Shown here one piece after another: positions 39,652 through 49,207 of a stretch of 64,000 bases of DNA. A program made the position numbers and the translations under genes. Each line of letters opens with the position of its first letter. Position 1 is the stretch's first letter. Source of the DNA: Blastococcus sp. HT6-4 (GTDB lineage Bacteria > Actinomycetota > Actinomycetes > Mycobacteriales > Geodermatophilaceae); the NCBI RefSeq assembly GCF_039679125.1, contig NZ_CP155551.1:3906001-3970000 (forward strand). Reading direction: 5' to 3'. The notes under the pieces were generated by a model that worked only from the letters and a program-made list of their open reading frames with translations, was not told the DNA's origin and did no database searches.

Positions 39652-40692
39652 ATGGCCCGACCCACCGGCTCGTCCAGCCGCACCGCGGCGGACACCCGCT
39701 TCCACGGCAACCGTGCCGCGACCGACCCCGCACCCGACGACGACGTCGTCAACGGAACACGGGCCGACTACGCCCCGACCGGCGCCGACACCGGCACCGG
39801 AACGGGCGCGACGGTCAAGCGCGCCGCCAAGGAGTTCAGCGAAGACGGCATGACCGACTGGGCCGCCTCGCTGACGTACTACGGCGTGCTGGCCCTCTTC
39901 CCCGCGCTCACCGCCCTGGCGGCCATCGCGGGCATCTTCACCACCCCGCAGCAGCTCACCGACGCGCTGACCGCGGTGGTGCCCCAGTCCGCGGCGGAGA
40001 CCCTCAACCCGGTCATCGAGGACATCGCGGGCAACAACAGCGCGGCCGGCTTCGCCCTCGTGCTCGGTCTCATCGGTGCGCTGTGGACCGCGTCCGGCTA
40101 CGTCGGGGCGTTCACCCGCGCGGCGAACGTCGTCTACGAGACGCCCGAAGGCCGCAAGTTCTTGAAGCTGAAGCCGCTGCAGCTGCTGATCACCCTGGTC
40201 GGCATCCTGTTCGCGGCGCTGATCGTCGCCATGCTCGTGCTCAGCGGGCCGGTGGTCGACGCGGTCGCCCAGGCGATCGGCCTGGGCGACACCGCCCTGA
40301 CCGTCTGGACCTGGGCCAAGTGGCCGGTCATCCTCGTCGTCCTGGCGCTGATGATCGCCGTGCTCTACTACTCGACCCCGAACGTGAAGCTGCGCGGGTT
40401 CAAGTTCATCAGCCCCGGCGCCGCCGTGGCCATCGTGGTCGCGGTCGTCGCCTCGGCGCTGTTCGCGTTCTACGTGGCCAACTTCGGCAACTACAACGCC
40501 ACCTACGGCGCGCTCGCCGGCGTGGTGATCTTCCTGATCTGGTTCTGGCTGATCAACCTCGCCCTGCTCTTCGGCATCGAGTTCGACGCCGAGATGGAGC
40601 GGAGCAAGGAGCTGAAGGACGGCGTCCCGCGGGCCGACAAGGAGATCCAGCTCGACGCCCGCGACGAGCCGAAGGACCAGCAGACGACGTAA
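39652..40692 (+). CDS. YihY/BrkB-family inner-membrane protein
   Basis: 346 residues. A disordered N-terminus of about 55 residues leads into KRAAKEFSEDGMTDWAASLTYYGVLALFPALTALA, the hallmark N-terminal motif of YihY/BrkB. About six membrane helices follow (e.g. FALVLGLIGALWTASGYVGAF and YGALAGVVIFLIWFWLINLALLFGIEFDAE, a family-typical C-terminal motif). A charged tail KELKDGVPRADKEIQLD closes it. The family is sometimes annotated as ribonuclease BN, an old misassignment; its role is unclear. ATG at 39652 chosen for GGAGGA 7 nt upstream. A strong terminator follows. Confidence 0.93.
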   Translation: MARPTGSSSRTAADTRFHGNRAATDPAPDDDVVNGTRADYAPTGADTGTGTGATVKRAAKEFSEDGMTDWAASLTYYGVLALFPALTALAAIAGIFTTPQQLTDALTAVVPQSAAETLNPVIEDIAGNNSAAGFALVLGLIGALWTASGYVGAFTRAANVVYETPEGRKFLKLKPLQLLITLVGILFAALIVAMLVLSGPVVDAVAQAIGLGDTALTVWTWAKWPVILVVLALMIAVLYYSTPNVKLRGFKFISPGAAVAIVVAVVASALFAFYVANFGNYNATYGALAGVVIFLIWFWLINLALLFGIEFDAEMERSKELKDGVPRADKEIQLDARDEPKDQQTT

Positions 40693-40710
40693 GCGCGGAC
40701 TGCACGCAGC

Positions 40711-40741
40711 ACGGCCCCCTCCCGATCCGGGAGGGGGCCGT
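40711..40741. terminator. Terminator after the YihY gene
   Basis: ACGGCCCCCTCCCG (40711-40724) pairs with CGGGAGGGGGCCGT (40728-40741); 14-bp stem, 3-nt loop, then TCTCGT. It also stands just past the end of the convergent hemerythrin gene, so it may act for both. Confidence 0.85.
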
Positions 40742-40746
40742 TCTCG

Positions 40747-41454
40747 TCAGCGGCTGGTCGGCGGCCCATCGCCCCGGCGGGCGAGCGGCACCCGCTCGAC
40801 GACGCCGGCGACGGCGGCCAGGCCCTGGCTCACCGCCCGGCCGACCGGGGCGAACCGGTCCGGCACGCGGCGGACGCCCGCGTCGACGACGTCGCGGGTG
40901 CGGTCGACGAGCGTCAACGGCAGGCCCGAGAGGGCGTTGCCCGGTGGCCGGCGGGAGACGGTGGGGTGCGGCCGCGTCGGGGACACGCGGCGCACGATCG
41001 CCCAGCGGCGGCCCAGCGCGCGGAGCTCCCCGGGGGTGAGCCGCTCCTGCAGCCGGGGGAACAGCACGTCCTCCTCGTCGCGCGCGTCCTCCCGGAGCAC
41101 CTCGGCGAGCCGAGCCAGCCGCTCGGGACGGCGCGGGTCGTCGAGCCCGTCCCGCTCGAGGGCGCTGACCAGCTCGTTGACCTCCTGGTGCTCCTCCTCG
41201 ACCTGGCGGGTGAGCTGGTCGCCGTCGGGCAGGACGCGACGGAGCACCGGCCACAGCACCACCTCCTCGGCGAACGCGTGGCTGAAGACCAGCCTGTCCA
41301 GGCGCGTCAGCACCTCCTCCTGGGCGGTGCCGGTGGTGGTGCCGAGCTCGTGCAGCAGGCGCTCGAGCTCGGCGTGGTCGCGGCGCTGGTGGACGAGCAC
41401 GCTGGCGTGCCCGCCGAGCTCCGCGATGGTCTGGTCGGCGATGGATCGGGTCAC
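40747..41454 (-). CDS. Hemerythrin HHE-domain protein
   Basis: 235 residues. The N-terminal 150 residues form a four-helix HHE domain: VLVHQRRDHAELERLLHEL, FSHAFAEEVVLWPVLRR (H-x-x-x-E), VEEEHQEVNELV and EDARDEEDVLFPRL. The His and Glu residues are placed to bind a di-iron centre for O2 or redox sensing. The C-terminal ~80 residues (SRRPPGNALSGLPLTLVDRTRDVVDAGVRR) are basic and of unknown role. GTG start at 41454. Divergent from an acyl-CoA dehydrogenase gene. Confidence 0.88.
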   Translation of the reverse strand: MTRSIADQTIAELGGHASVLVHQRRDHAELERLLHELGTTTGTAQEEVLTRLDRLVFSHAFAEEVVLWPVLRRVLPDGDQLTRQVEEEHQEVNELVSALERDGLDDPRRPERLARLAEVLREDARDEEDVLFPRLQERLTPGELRALGRRWAIVRRVSPTRPHPTVSRRPPGNALSGLPLTLVDRTRDVVDAGVRRVPDRFAPVGRAVSQGLAAVAGVVERVPLARRGDGPPTSR

Positions 41455-41597
41455 GGGAGCCTCCGGGGGTCACGGGTGGGCGACCTCCTGCCCGATCCGC
41501 CGCCCGCCCATGCCCGGGGGCCGCCCCGACCCCGGTTGCGCGGGGACCCCACGGGTAGGTGCCCCGCACAGTTCCCCGCCGAGGAGGCAGCACCGCG

Positions 41598-42779
41598 ATG
41601 AGCGACCGGTCGACGATCACGTCGGACTTCTACGACCTCGAGGCCCTGCTCGACGACGACGACCGGGCGCTGCTGCACCGGGTGCGCGGGTTCATGGACG
41701 AGCAGGTCGAACCGATCATCAACGAGTACTGGACGCGAGCGGAGTTCCCGCACCAGCTCATCCCGGCCATGGCCGAGCTGGGCATCGCCGGCACCTCGAT
41801 CCAGGGGTACGGCTGCCGGGGCCGCTCGCCGCTGCTCGACGGGATGATCTCCATGGAGCTGTCCAAGGGCGACCCCTCGATCTCCACGTTCATGGGCGTC
41901 CACGGCGGCCTGGCCATGGGGTCGATCTACCTCTGCGGCTCCGAGGAGCAGAAGGAGCGCTGGCTGCCGGCCATGGCCCGCATGGAGCTGATCGGCGCGT
42001 TCGGGCTCACCGAGCCCGAGCACGGCTCCGACGTGGCCCGCGGCCTGCAGACGACGTGCCGGCGGGACGGCGACTCCTGGGTGCTCGACGGCGAGAAGAA
42101 GTGGATCGGCAACGCCAGCTTCGCCGACCTGACCATCATCTGGGCCCGGGACGTCGACACCGAGCGGGTGCTCGGCTTCGTCGTCGAAGCGGGGACACCG
42201 GGCTTCACCACCGTGAACCTCGAGGACAAGATCGCGCTGCGCGTGGTGCAGAACGCGCACATCACCCTCGCGGGCGTCCGGGTGCCCGAGGAGAACCGGC
42301 TGCAGGAGGCGCACAGCTTCCGCGAGACCGCCGACGTGCTGCGGATGACCCGCGCCGGCGTCGCCTGGTCGGCCGTGGGCTGCTCCCGCGGGGCCTACGA
42401 GCACGCCCTGCGCTACGCCCTGGGGCGGGAGCAGTTCGGCCAGCCGATCGTGGAGTTCCAGCTCGTGCAGGACCTGCTGGTGCGCATGCTCGGCAACATC
42501 ACCTCCTCGGTGGCGATGTGCGCCCGCCTGTCGCAGCTGCAGGGCGCAGGGACGATGACCGACGAGCAGGCGTCGCTGGCCAAGGCCTTCTGCACCATGC
42601 GGATGCGCGAGACCGTCGGCTGGGCCCGCGAGCTCATGGGCGGCAACGGCATCCTGCTGGAGAACCACGTGGGCCGCTACGTCGCCGACGCCGAGGCCAT
42701 CTACTCCTACGAGGGCACCCGCGAGGTGAACACGCTGATCGTCGGCCGGGGCGTGACCGGCGCCAGCGCCATCGTCTGA
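41598..42779 (+). CDS. Acyl-CoA dehydrogenase (glutaryl-CoA dehydrogenase-like)
   Basis: 393 residues, standard ACAD length. The middle domain has FGLTEPEHGSDVARGLQTTCRRDGD and GEKKWIGNASFADLTIIWARD. The C-terminal domain has FQLVQDLLVRMLGNITSS and the catalytic-Glu region IYSYEGTREVNTLIVGR, with E in the GCDH-type position. The EKKWIGN/ADLTIIWAR strings resemble the glutaryl-CoA branch, but the substrate arginine was not verified. ATG at 41598 with GAGGAGG 10 nt upstream. PhaC follows 120 bp later on the same strand, so products may feed the PHA pool (inference). Confidence 0.9.
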   Translation: MSDRSTITSDFYDLEALLDDDDRALLHRVRGFMDEQVEPIINEYWTRAEFPHQLIPAMAELGIAGTSIQGYGCRGRSPLLDGMISMELSKGDPSISTFMGVHGGLAMGSIYLCGSEEQKERWLPAMARMELIGAFGLTEPEHGSDVARGLQTTCRRDGDSWVLDGEKKWIGNASFADLTIIWARDVDTERVLGFVVEAGTPGFTTVNLEDKIALRVVQNAHITLAGVRVPEENRLQEAHSFRETADVLRMTRAGVAWSAVGCSRGAYEHALRYALGREQFGQPIVEFQLVQDLLVRMLGNITSSVAMCARLSQLQGAGTMTDEQASLAKAFCTMRMRETVGWARELMGGNGILLENHVGRYVADAEAIYSYEGTREVNTLIVGRGVTGASAIV

Positions 42780-42899
42780 GCCATCGGCCCGCACGGCCTG
42801 CCGGGGCCGGTGCCCTGTGGTTGAGTGGGACAGGTCACAACCGCGTCTCGGGAGACGGCGCCGCCGCGTCCCGGGGCAGCGCGCCGAAGGAGAACCGCG

Positions 42900-44663
42900 A
42901 TGGCCCAGCCTGCGACCGAACCGGCCCGGACGGCGTCGGCTCCCCCGCCCGGGCGCCCCGACAGCGCGCCCGCCGCCGGCGCCCCCGAGGAGGCGGTGGA
43001 GGCGGCGACGGGCCTGGACATGGTGCTCGTCGACGCCGCCTCCGGGCCGCTGCGCCGGCTGGTGCCGCCGGCGGGGACCGCGTTGCGGTTCGGCGCCGCG
43101 CTGGCCCGCCGGCCCGACACGGTCGCCCGCCGCGGCGGTGAGCTGGCCCGGGAGCTCGGGAAGGTCGCGCTCGGCCGCTCCGAGCTGGCACCGGGCAAGA
43201 AGGACAAGCGGTTCGCCGACCCCGCCTGGAGCGGCAACCCGCTGCTCAAGCGCACCATGCAGGCGCACCTGGCGACGGCGCGGGTGGCCTGGGAGCTGAT
43301 CGAGGACGCCGACCTCGACTGGCAGGACGACGAGCGGATCCGCTTCACCGCCACGAACCTCGTCGACGCGCTGGCCCCCAGCAACGTCCCGGTCCTCAAC
43401 CCGCTGTCCCTGAAGGCGGTGATCGACACCGGCGGGGCCAGCGCCCTCAAGGGCCTGCGGCGCATGCTCTCCGACCTGACGAGCCCGCCGCGGGTGCCGT
43501 CGATGGTGGAGCCGGACGCGTTCACCGTCGGCGAGGACCTGGCGGTCACCCCGGGGGCCGTGGTCTTCCGCACCGACGTCTTCGAGCTCATCCAGTACCG
43601 GCCCACGACGGAGACCGTCCGGTCGGTGCCGCTGGTGATCGTGCCGCCGACGATCAACAAGTACTACATCACCGACCTCGCACCCGGCCGCAGCATCGTG
43701 GAGCACTACGTGGCCGGCGGCCAGCAGGTGTTCATGATCGTGTGGCGCAACCCCGACGAGCGGCACGCCGACTGGGGCCTGGACACCTACGGCCAGGCGG
43801 TGCTGGACGCGATGGACGCCGTCGAGCGGATCACCGGCCAGGAGCAGGCGAGCGTCCAGGCCTTCTGCTCCGGCGGGATCATCACCGCGATGGTGCTGGC
43901 GCACCTGGCCGCCACCGGACGGCAGGACCGCGTCCGCTCGGCCAGCTACGCCGTCACCGTCCTCGACTGGGAACGCGCCGGCACCATGTCCGCGCTCATG
44001 GACCCCGAGGCCGTCCAGGCCGCCATCGAGCGCTCGCGGCGGAAGGGCTACCTCGACGGCGCCCAGCTGGCCGAGGTGTTCGCCTGGCTGCGCCCCAACG
44101 ACCTGATCTGGAACTACTGGGTCAACAACTACCTGCAGGGCAAGCCGCCGCCGAACTTCGACATCCTCTTCTGGAACGCCGACACGACCCGGATGAGCGC
44201 GGCCCTGCACCGCGACTTCATCGAGGTGGCGCTGGGCAACGCGCTGACCGAACCGGGCCGGGCCGGCATGCTCGGCTCGCCGGTGGACCTCTCGGCGGTC
44301 ACCGTCGACTCCTACGTCACCGCGGGCATCGCCGACCACCTCTGCCCGTGGCAGGCCTGCTACCGGACGACCCAGCTCGTCGGGGGCGAGAGCCGGTTCG
44401 TGCTCTCGACCAGCGGGCACATCGCCTCGCTGGTCAACCCGCCGGGCAATCCGAAGTCGACGTTCCAGGTGGCGTCCTCCACCCCGCCAGACCCGCAGGA
44501 GTGGCTGCGGCAGGCCGAGACGGTGCAGGGCTCCTGGTGGCCCGACTACGTGGCGTGGCTCGGCGAGCGGTCGGGCGAGGAGATCCCCGCCCCCCAGCAG
44601 CTGGGGGGCAACGGTCTCGAGCCGCTGGCCGACGCCCCGGGGACGTATGTCTTCGACAAGTAG
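42900..44663 (+). CDS. phaC: Polyhydroxyalkanoate synthase (class I PhaC)
   Basis: 587 residues. The N-terminal region has RFADPAWSGNPLLKRTMQAH. The alpha/beta-hydrolase core has PLVIVPPTINKYYITDLAPGRSIVEH, a family string. The nucleophile motif is QAFCSGGI, with Cys at about residue 323 but Ala where the PhaC box G-x-C-x-G has its first Gly. The Asp is in YVTAGIADHLCPWQ (about 479) and the His in STSGHIASLVNPPGNPK (about 507), so the Cys-Asp-His triad is present. It polymerises (R)-3-hydroxyacyl-CoA into storage granules. ATG with AAGGAGAA 5 nt upstream. It overlaps the PHA depolymerase gene by 17 bp. No phasin or phaA/phaB is seen. Confidence 0.9.
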   Translation: MAQPATEPARTASAPPPGRPDSAPAAGAPEEAVEAATGLDMVLVDAASGPLRRLVPPAGTALRFGAALARRPDTVARRGGELARELGKVALGRSELAPGKKDKRFADPAWSGNPLLKRTMQAHLATARVAWELIEDADLDWQDDERIRFTATNLVDALAPSNVPVLNPLSLKAVIDTGGASALKGLRRMLSDLTSPPRVPSMVEPDAFTVGEDLAVTPGAVVFRTDVFELIQYRPTTETVRSVPLVIVPPTINKYYITDLAPGRSIVEHYVAGGQQVFMIVWRNPDERHADWGLDTYGQAVLDAMDAVERITGQEQASVQAFCSGGIITAMVLAHLAATGRQDRVRSASYAVTVLDWERAGTMSALMDPEAVQAAIERSRRKGYLDGAQLAEVFAWLRPNDLIWNYWVNNYLQGKPPPNFDILFWNADTTRMSAALHRDFIEVALGNALTEPGRAGMLGSPVDLSAVTVDSYVTAGIADHLCPWQACYRTTQLVGGESRFVLSTSGHIASLVNPPGNPKSTFQVASSTPPDPQEWLRQAETVQGSWWPDYVAWLGERSGEEIPAPQQLGGNGLEPLADAPGTYVFDK

Positions 44664-45471
44664 CCCGGAGGTCGTGCGCAGCCTGACCGTCGGCGGCCGC
44701 ACGCTGCGGGTGGCGGTGCGGCCGGGTACCGACGACGCGGTGCCCCCGCTGCTGCTGATGAACGGCATCGGCGCCAGCCTGGAGGTGCTGCAGCCGTTCG
44801 TGGACGCCCTCGACGCCCGGCGGACGGTGATCCGCTTCGACGTGCCCGGCGTGGGTGGGTCGCCACGCCCCGTCGTCCCCTACGTGCTGTCCACGCTGAC
44901 CCCGGTGGTGACCGGGGTGCTCACCCGGCTCGGCTACGACCAGCCGGTCGACGTCCTCGGCCTGTCCTGGGGCGGCGGGCTGGCCCAGCAGTTCGCCGTG
45001 CAGCACCGGCGGCGCTGCCGGCGGCTGGTGCTGGCCGCGACGGGGACCGGGACGCTGATGGTGCCGGCGCACCCGCGGGTGCTGGCGCGGATGCTCACCC
45101 CGCGCCGGCACCGTGACCCGGCGTACGCCCGGGAGATCGCCGGGCTGATCTACGGCGGCACGATGCGCACCGACCCGGAGCGGGCCGCGCAGGCGCTGCA
45201 CTCGCACACGCGGGTCGGGCCCCGGCGCGGCTACTACTACCAGCTGGCGGCGAGCACCGGCTGGAGCAGCCTGCCGTTCCTCCGGCTGATCCGGCAGCCG
45301 ACGCTGGTCATCGCCGGCGACGACGACCCGATCATCCCGGTGGTGAACGCACGCGTCATGGCCCGGCTGATCCCCCGCGCCCAGCTGCACGTCTACCGGG
45401 GCGGGCACATCGCGCTGATCACCGAGGCCGAGGAGCTGGCCCCGGTGATCGAGGACTTCCTCGACGCCTGA
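44647..45471 (+). CDS. phaZ: Intracellular PHA depolymerase-like alpha/beta hydrolase
   Basis: 274 residues. The oxyanion-region string is LLLMNGIGASLEVLQPFVDALD, the nucleophile elbow is VLGLSWGGGLAQQFAVQHRRR (Ser about residue 107), and the acid and His regions are IAGDDDPIIPVVNARVM and YRGGHIALITEAEEL. The GLSWGG box, NGIGA start and length match medium-chain-length PHA depolymerases (PhaZ) of Pseudomonas-like phaC-Z-C loci. Its start lies 17 bp inside phaC in another frame, so the two are translationally coupled: synthesis and breakdown of the polymer in one unit. Polymer chain length is not proven. Confidence 0.85.
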   Translation: MSSTSSPEVVRSLTVGGRTLRVAVRPGTDDAVPPLLLMNGIGASLEVLQPFVDALDARRTVIRFDVPGVGGSPRPVVPYVLSTLTPVVTGVLTRLGYDQPVDVLGLSWGGGLAQQFAVQHRRRCRRLVLAATGTGTLMVPAHPRVLARMLTPRRHRDPAYAREIAGLIYGGTMRTDPERAAQALHSHTRVGPRRGYYYQLAASTGWSSLPFLRLIRQPTLVIAGDDDPIIPVVNARVMARLIPRAQLHVYRGGHIALITEAEELAPVIEDFLDA

Positions 45472-45480
45472 CCCGGTGGC

Positions 45481-47463
45481 TCAGCCGGCGCGCGTCCGGG
45501 TCTCCAGGTGCCGCTCGAACTTCTGCAGGACGTCGTCGATCAGCTGGGCGTGGGTGTAGTTCATGACGTCGTAGCCGGCCTCCTCGGACTCCCGGTCCCC
45601 GGCGCCGAGGCGGACGTCGAGCCGCGAGTCCGGCGCGTCCGCCCACGGGCGGGACGCCTGACCGGGCTGGATCCGGTAGCGGAAGGGGGCGCCGCCGTCG
45701 ACCTCCGCCGTCAGCTCCACGGAGCGGCTCCCGGAGTCGTCCACGACCCAGCGGGCATCGGACGCGAGGTTGCGGGCCCGCAGCTCGGCCGCCGCGTCGC
45801 CCAGGGCCGGCCGGGCGGTCTCGGAGAGGTACTGGGCGGCCCGCTCCCGGCCGCTGGGGACCGGCGCGCGGCGGCGTCGCAACCGCGCCCGCCGCCGGGC
45901 ACGGGGCCGGCGGGAGGGCAGGACACCGTGCCGGCCGGCGGCCCGGTCGGCCTCGTTCCGCAGTGCCCGGTACAGGCCGACCATCACCAGCACCATCACG
46001 AAGCCGAACGGCAGCCCCATGATGATGGTCGCGTTCTGCAGCGCCGGCACGCCACCGACCACGAGCATCGCCGCGGTCAGGACGCCGGTGGCGAACGCCC
46101 AGACGATCCGCACCCCGGCGGACGCGTCGTCCTGCGGCCGAGCCAGCCGCGAGGAGAGGTTCGCCATCACCAGCGCGCCCGAGTCGGCCGACGTCACGTA
46201 GAACAGCAGACCGACGAACGTCGCGATCGCGGCGACGAACAGGAAGGCCGGGTACTCCGCGAGCAGCGTGTAGAAGCCCCGCTCCGGGGTGTTCATCGCC
46301 GTCTCGCCGAACGCCGCGTCCCCCTGCCGGATGCGGTCGATGGCGCTGTTCCCGAAGATCGACACCCACATGAGGATGTAGCTGAACGGCAGGAGCAGCG
46401 TGCCCGCGACGAACTGCCGGATCGTCCGTCCCCGTGAGATCCGGGCGAGGAAGAGCCCGACGAAGGAGGCCCAGGCGATCCACCACGCCCAGAAGAACAG
46501 CGTCCAGCCGTTGAGCCACTCGTCCGGCCGGTCGTAGGCGAAGGTCTGCATGGTCAGCCCGGGGAAGCTGCTCACGAAGTCGCCGACGTTGAGCACCAGC
46601 GCGTTGAGCAGGAAAGCGGTGTTGCCGGTGACGAGGACGAAGCCGGCCAGGCCCAGGGCGAGGACGACGTTCAGCTGCGAGAGCCGCTTGATCCCCCGGT
46701 CCACCCCGCTCACCGCGGAGACCGTGGCCACGCCCACGGCGAGCGCGATCAGGCCGAGCTGCGCGGCCCGCCCCTCGGGGATGCCGAACAGCACGAAGAG
46801 CCCGTAGTTCAGCTGCACGACGCCGATGCCGAGCGAGGTGGCGACGCCGAAGATCGTCCCGAGCACGGCCGCGATGTCCACCCCGTCGCCCAACGGGCCG
46901 TGCACGCGCCGGCCGAAGATCGGGTAGAGCACCGAGCGGATGGCCAGCGGCATGTTCATGCGGTAGGCGAAGTAGGCCAGCGCCATCCCCATCAGCGCGT
47001 ACATGCCCCAGCCGTTGACGCCGTAGTGGAACAGCGTCCACACCGTGGCCTCGCGGGCCGCCTCGACCGTCTCCCCCTCCCCGACCGGCGGGGCGAGGTA
47101 CTGCGTCACCGGCTCGGCGACGGCGAAGAACATCAGGTCGGTGCCGATCCCGGCGGCGAAGAGCATCGACGCCCAGGCGAAGGTGCTGTACTCCGGGGCG
47201 GAGTGCTCGGGGCCGAGCTTCACCCGCCCGTACCGGGAGAACGCGATGGCCAGCACGAAGACGAGCACGGCGGTGGCGAAGGCGATGTAGAACCAGCCGA
47301 ACCACTCCGACGTCCAGCCCACCAGCGAGCCGATGGTGCCGGCGGCGGAGACCGGGCTGGACATCGCCCAGAGGGCGACGAGCAGGACGCCGGCGACCGA
47401 GCCGTAGAAGACCGGGCGCTTCAGCCCGTTGCCCTGTTCACGACGTTCGTTGTCCGCATCCAC
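45481..47463 (-). CDS. BCCT-family transporter (choline/betaine, BetT-like)
   Basis: About 660 residues. Twelve membrane helices, with FAWASMLFAAGIGTDLMFFAVAEP, NYGLFVLFGIPEG, FFWAWWIAWASFVGLFLARISRGRTIRQF (signature Trp/Arg motif of BCCT) and FYVTSADSGALVMAN. A cytoplasmic C-terminal domain of about 140 residues follows, as in BetT-type osmoregulated transporters. It probably imports choline or a betaine with Na+ or H+ in response to osmotic stress. GTG 47463 chosen to give about 15 residues before the first helix. It is convergent with phaZ, leaving a 9-bp gap. Confidence 0.92.
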   Translation of the reverse strand: MDADNERREQGNGLKRPVFYGSVAGVLLVALWAMSSPVSAAGTIGSLVGWTSEWFGWFYIAFATAVLVFVLAIAFSRYGRVKLGPEHSAPEYSTFAWASMLFAAGIGTDLMFFAVAEPVTQYLAPPVGEGETVEAAREATVWTLFHYGVNGWGMYALMGMALAYFAYRMNMPLAIRSVLYPIFGRRVHGPLGDGVDIAAVLGTIFGVATSLGIGVVQLNYGLFVLFGIPEGRAAQLGLIALAVGVATVSAVSGVDRGIKRLSQLNVVLALGLAGFVLVTGNTAFLLNALVLNVGDFVSSFPGLTMQTFAYDRPDEWLNGWTLFFWAWWIAWASFVGLFLARISRGRTIRQFVAGTLLLPFSYILMWVSIFGNSAIDRIRQGDAAFGETAMNTPERGFYTLLAEYPAFLFVAAIATFVGLLFYVTSADSGALVMANLSSRLARPQDDASAGVRIVWAFATGVLTAAMLVVGGVPALQNATIIMGLPFGFVMVLVMVGLYRALRNEADRAAGRHGVLPSRRPRARRRARLRRRRAPVPSGRERAAQYLSETARPALGDAAAELRARNLASDARWVVDDSGSRSVELTAEVDGGAPFRYRIQPGQASRPWADAPDSRLDVRLGAGDRESEEAGYDVMNYTHAQLIDDVLQKFERHLETRTRAG

Positions 47464-47521
47464 CGGGCGGATGGTGGCACACCCTGCCGCCTGCGGCTCG
47501 GTGAGCGCCCATCGGCGCCGC

Positions 47522-49045
47522 TCATCCCCCGGGGCGGCCCCGGCCCGGGGTGAACGTCCGCCGGACCCGGCTCCAGCGGTCGGGGGTGCGTTCGGCGTCG
47601 AGCAGCTCGGTCGCGGCCAGCGCGCGGTCGACCACGTGCTGGGGCGGCGGCTCGAACGGCCGCAGCGACCGGCCGGTCGTGGTGCGCAGGCTGTCGACCG
47701 CGCGGACGAGCGACCCACCGGATGCCCCGACCGCGGCGGCCACCGCGGCGGGTTCGACCCCGAGGTGCTCGCCGAGCAGACGGTGGCGCATCCGGACGAC
47801 GACCCCGGCGAGCCCGGCGCGGCCGGGGTCGTCCGGACGCGCCTCGACGGTGAGGTCGCACTCGGTGTCCAGGCCCATGGAGCGGTTGTTCAGGTTCGAG
47901 CTGCCGATCCGCATCAGCCGGTCGTCGACCAGCAGCACCTTCGCGTGCACGTACACCGGCCGGCCGCCTTCGGTCACCGGCACGTACATCCGGAAGCGGT
48001 CGTGGACGTCGGCCTGCCGGACCATCGCGAGCAACCGGGCGCGGGCGGCGCCCATGGCCTTCTCCTCGAGCCATCCCTCCGCCGACTCCGGGGTCACGAG
48101 GACGAACTCCGGGCCGTCGGCCTCGCCCAGCCGCTCGGCGATCGCCTCCGCGATCCGACGGTTGGCGAAGTACTGGGCCTCGATGTAGACGGTCTCCCGG
48201 GCGGCCGCGATCGCGGCCAGCCACAGCAGCTCGACCTCGTGCACCAGGTCGTCGCCGCCGTGCCGCGGGCGGGTGCGCGAGATCGCGACGTCGACGTCGG
48301 TCAGCAGCGGCTCCACCTCCGGGGGCCAGCACGGTTCGGCCCCCTCGACCGGGTCCAGTCGCCGGCCGGTGCCGCTCTCCCACCGGGCGCGCGCCAGATC
48401 ACCCAGCGCCCGTGCGGCGGGGCCGGAGACCAGGCTCGTCACGTCGTGCCAGGGGCCGGTCGGGCGGGGCGAGTGCGGCCGGTGCCGGTGCCGGTGCCAG
48501 TCGAGGTGGTCGGAGGTGTCCCACCGGTCGGCCGTGACGTCGATGCCGCCGGCGAAGGCGAGGCAGTCGTCGATGACGACGATCTTCTGGTGGTGCGCGG
48601 CGCCCAGCGGATGGTGGTGGTCGACGGCGAACCTGAGCCGCTCGTGCGTCCGGCGGCGGAGCAGCGGAACGGGGAGCACCCCGCGCCGCAGCGACTCCAG
48701 CATCCCCATCCCCCACTGGAGGACCCCGATCTCCAGGTCGGGGTTGGCCCGCACGGCCGCCTCGAGCACCCGGACCAGCCGGTCGTCCCGCGCCCGGCCG
48801 GGCGTGCGGGGATCCATCCGGATCCGGGGCTCGAAGTCCCAGCCGATGAACAGCACCCGGCGCTCCGCGCGCAGGACCGCCTGCTTGAGGACGGCGAAGT
48901 AGTCGGCGGCGTCGACGAAGATCGCGTACCGGTCCGCCCGCTCGATCCGCCAGCACGTCTCGCCGGGCACCAGGACCGTGTCGTACCCGACCCGCGGGAT
49001 CGTCCGCCCCGCGCCGTCCGGTGCCGTGGTTCCGGCGTCAGCCAC
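47522..49045 (-). CDS. Phospholipase D-family protein (two HKD motifs)
   Basis: 507 residues. The first HKD motif is AAHHQKIVVIDDCLAFAGGID, the second is VYVHAKVLLVDDRLMRIGSSNLNNRSMG; both His-x-Lys-x4-Asp sets are intact. The RRVLFIGWDFEPRI start and GLDTECDL end are typical of phospholipase D/cardiolipin-synthase-like transphosphatidylases. There is no signal peptide or membrane helix, so it is probably cytoplasmic or membrane-associated. Lipid substrate unknown. GTG at 49045 has GGGAGG 5 nt upstream. It lies 58 bp from the BCCT gene start; a joint transcript is possible. Confidence 0.9.
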   Translation of the reverse strand: MADAGTTAPDGAGRTIPRVGYDTVLVPGETCWRIERADRYAIFVDAADYFAVLKQAVLRAERRVLFIGWDFEPRIRMDPRTPGRARDDRLVRVLEAAVRANPDLEIGVLQWGMGMLESLRRGVLPVPLLRRRTHERLRFAVDHHHPLGAAHHQKIVVIDDCLAFAGGIDVTADRWDTSDHLDWHRHRHRPHSPRPTGPWHDVTSLVSGPAARALGDLARARWESGTGRRLDPVEGAEPCWPPEVEPLLTDVDVAISRTRPRHGGDDLVHEVELLWLAAIAAARETVYIEAQYFANRRIAEAIAERLGEADGPEFVLVTPESAEGWLEEKAMGAARARLLAMVRQADVHDRFRMYVPVTEGGRPVYVHAKVLLVDDRLMRIGSSNLNNRSMGLDTECDLTVEARPDDPGRAGLAGVVVRMRHRLLGEHLGVEPAAVAAAVGASGGSLVRAVDSLRTTTGRSLRPFEPPPQHVVDRALAATELLDAERTPDRWSRVRRTFTPGRGRPGG

Positions 49046-49185
49046 CCTCGCCTCCCGTCCGGGAGCGTGGCGACGGCCTCCGGCCGGGGCGTGGCCGGAA
49101 GGCGCGACGGTCGTTCACGCCGGGGAGTCTGCCCCAGCCCGACGGCCGAGGGCATCGGTGATCACCCGGCCGTGGGGTCGCCGCC

Positions 49186-49204
49186 GCCCGACCGGTCGTC
49201 GGGC
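49186..49204 (-). terminator. Short hairpin after the GGDEF-EAL gene
   Basis: GCCCGAC-CGGTC-GTCGGGC: 7-bp stem, 5-nt loop, just beyond the stop of the minus-strand cyclic-di-GMP gene. Weak. Confidence 0.45.
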
Positions 49205-49207
49205 CGG

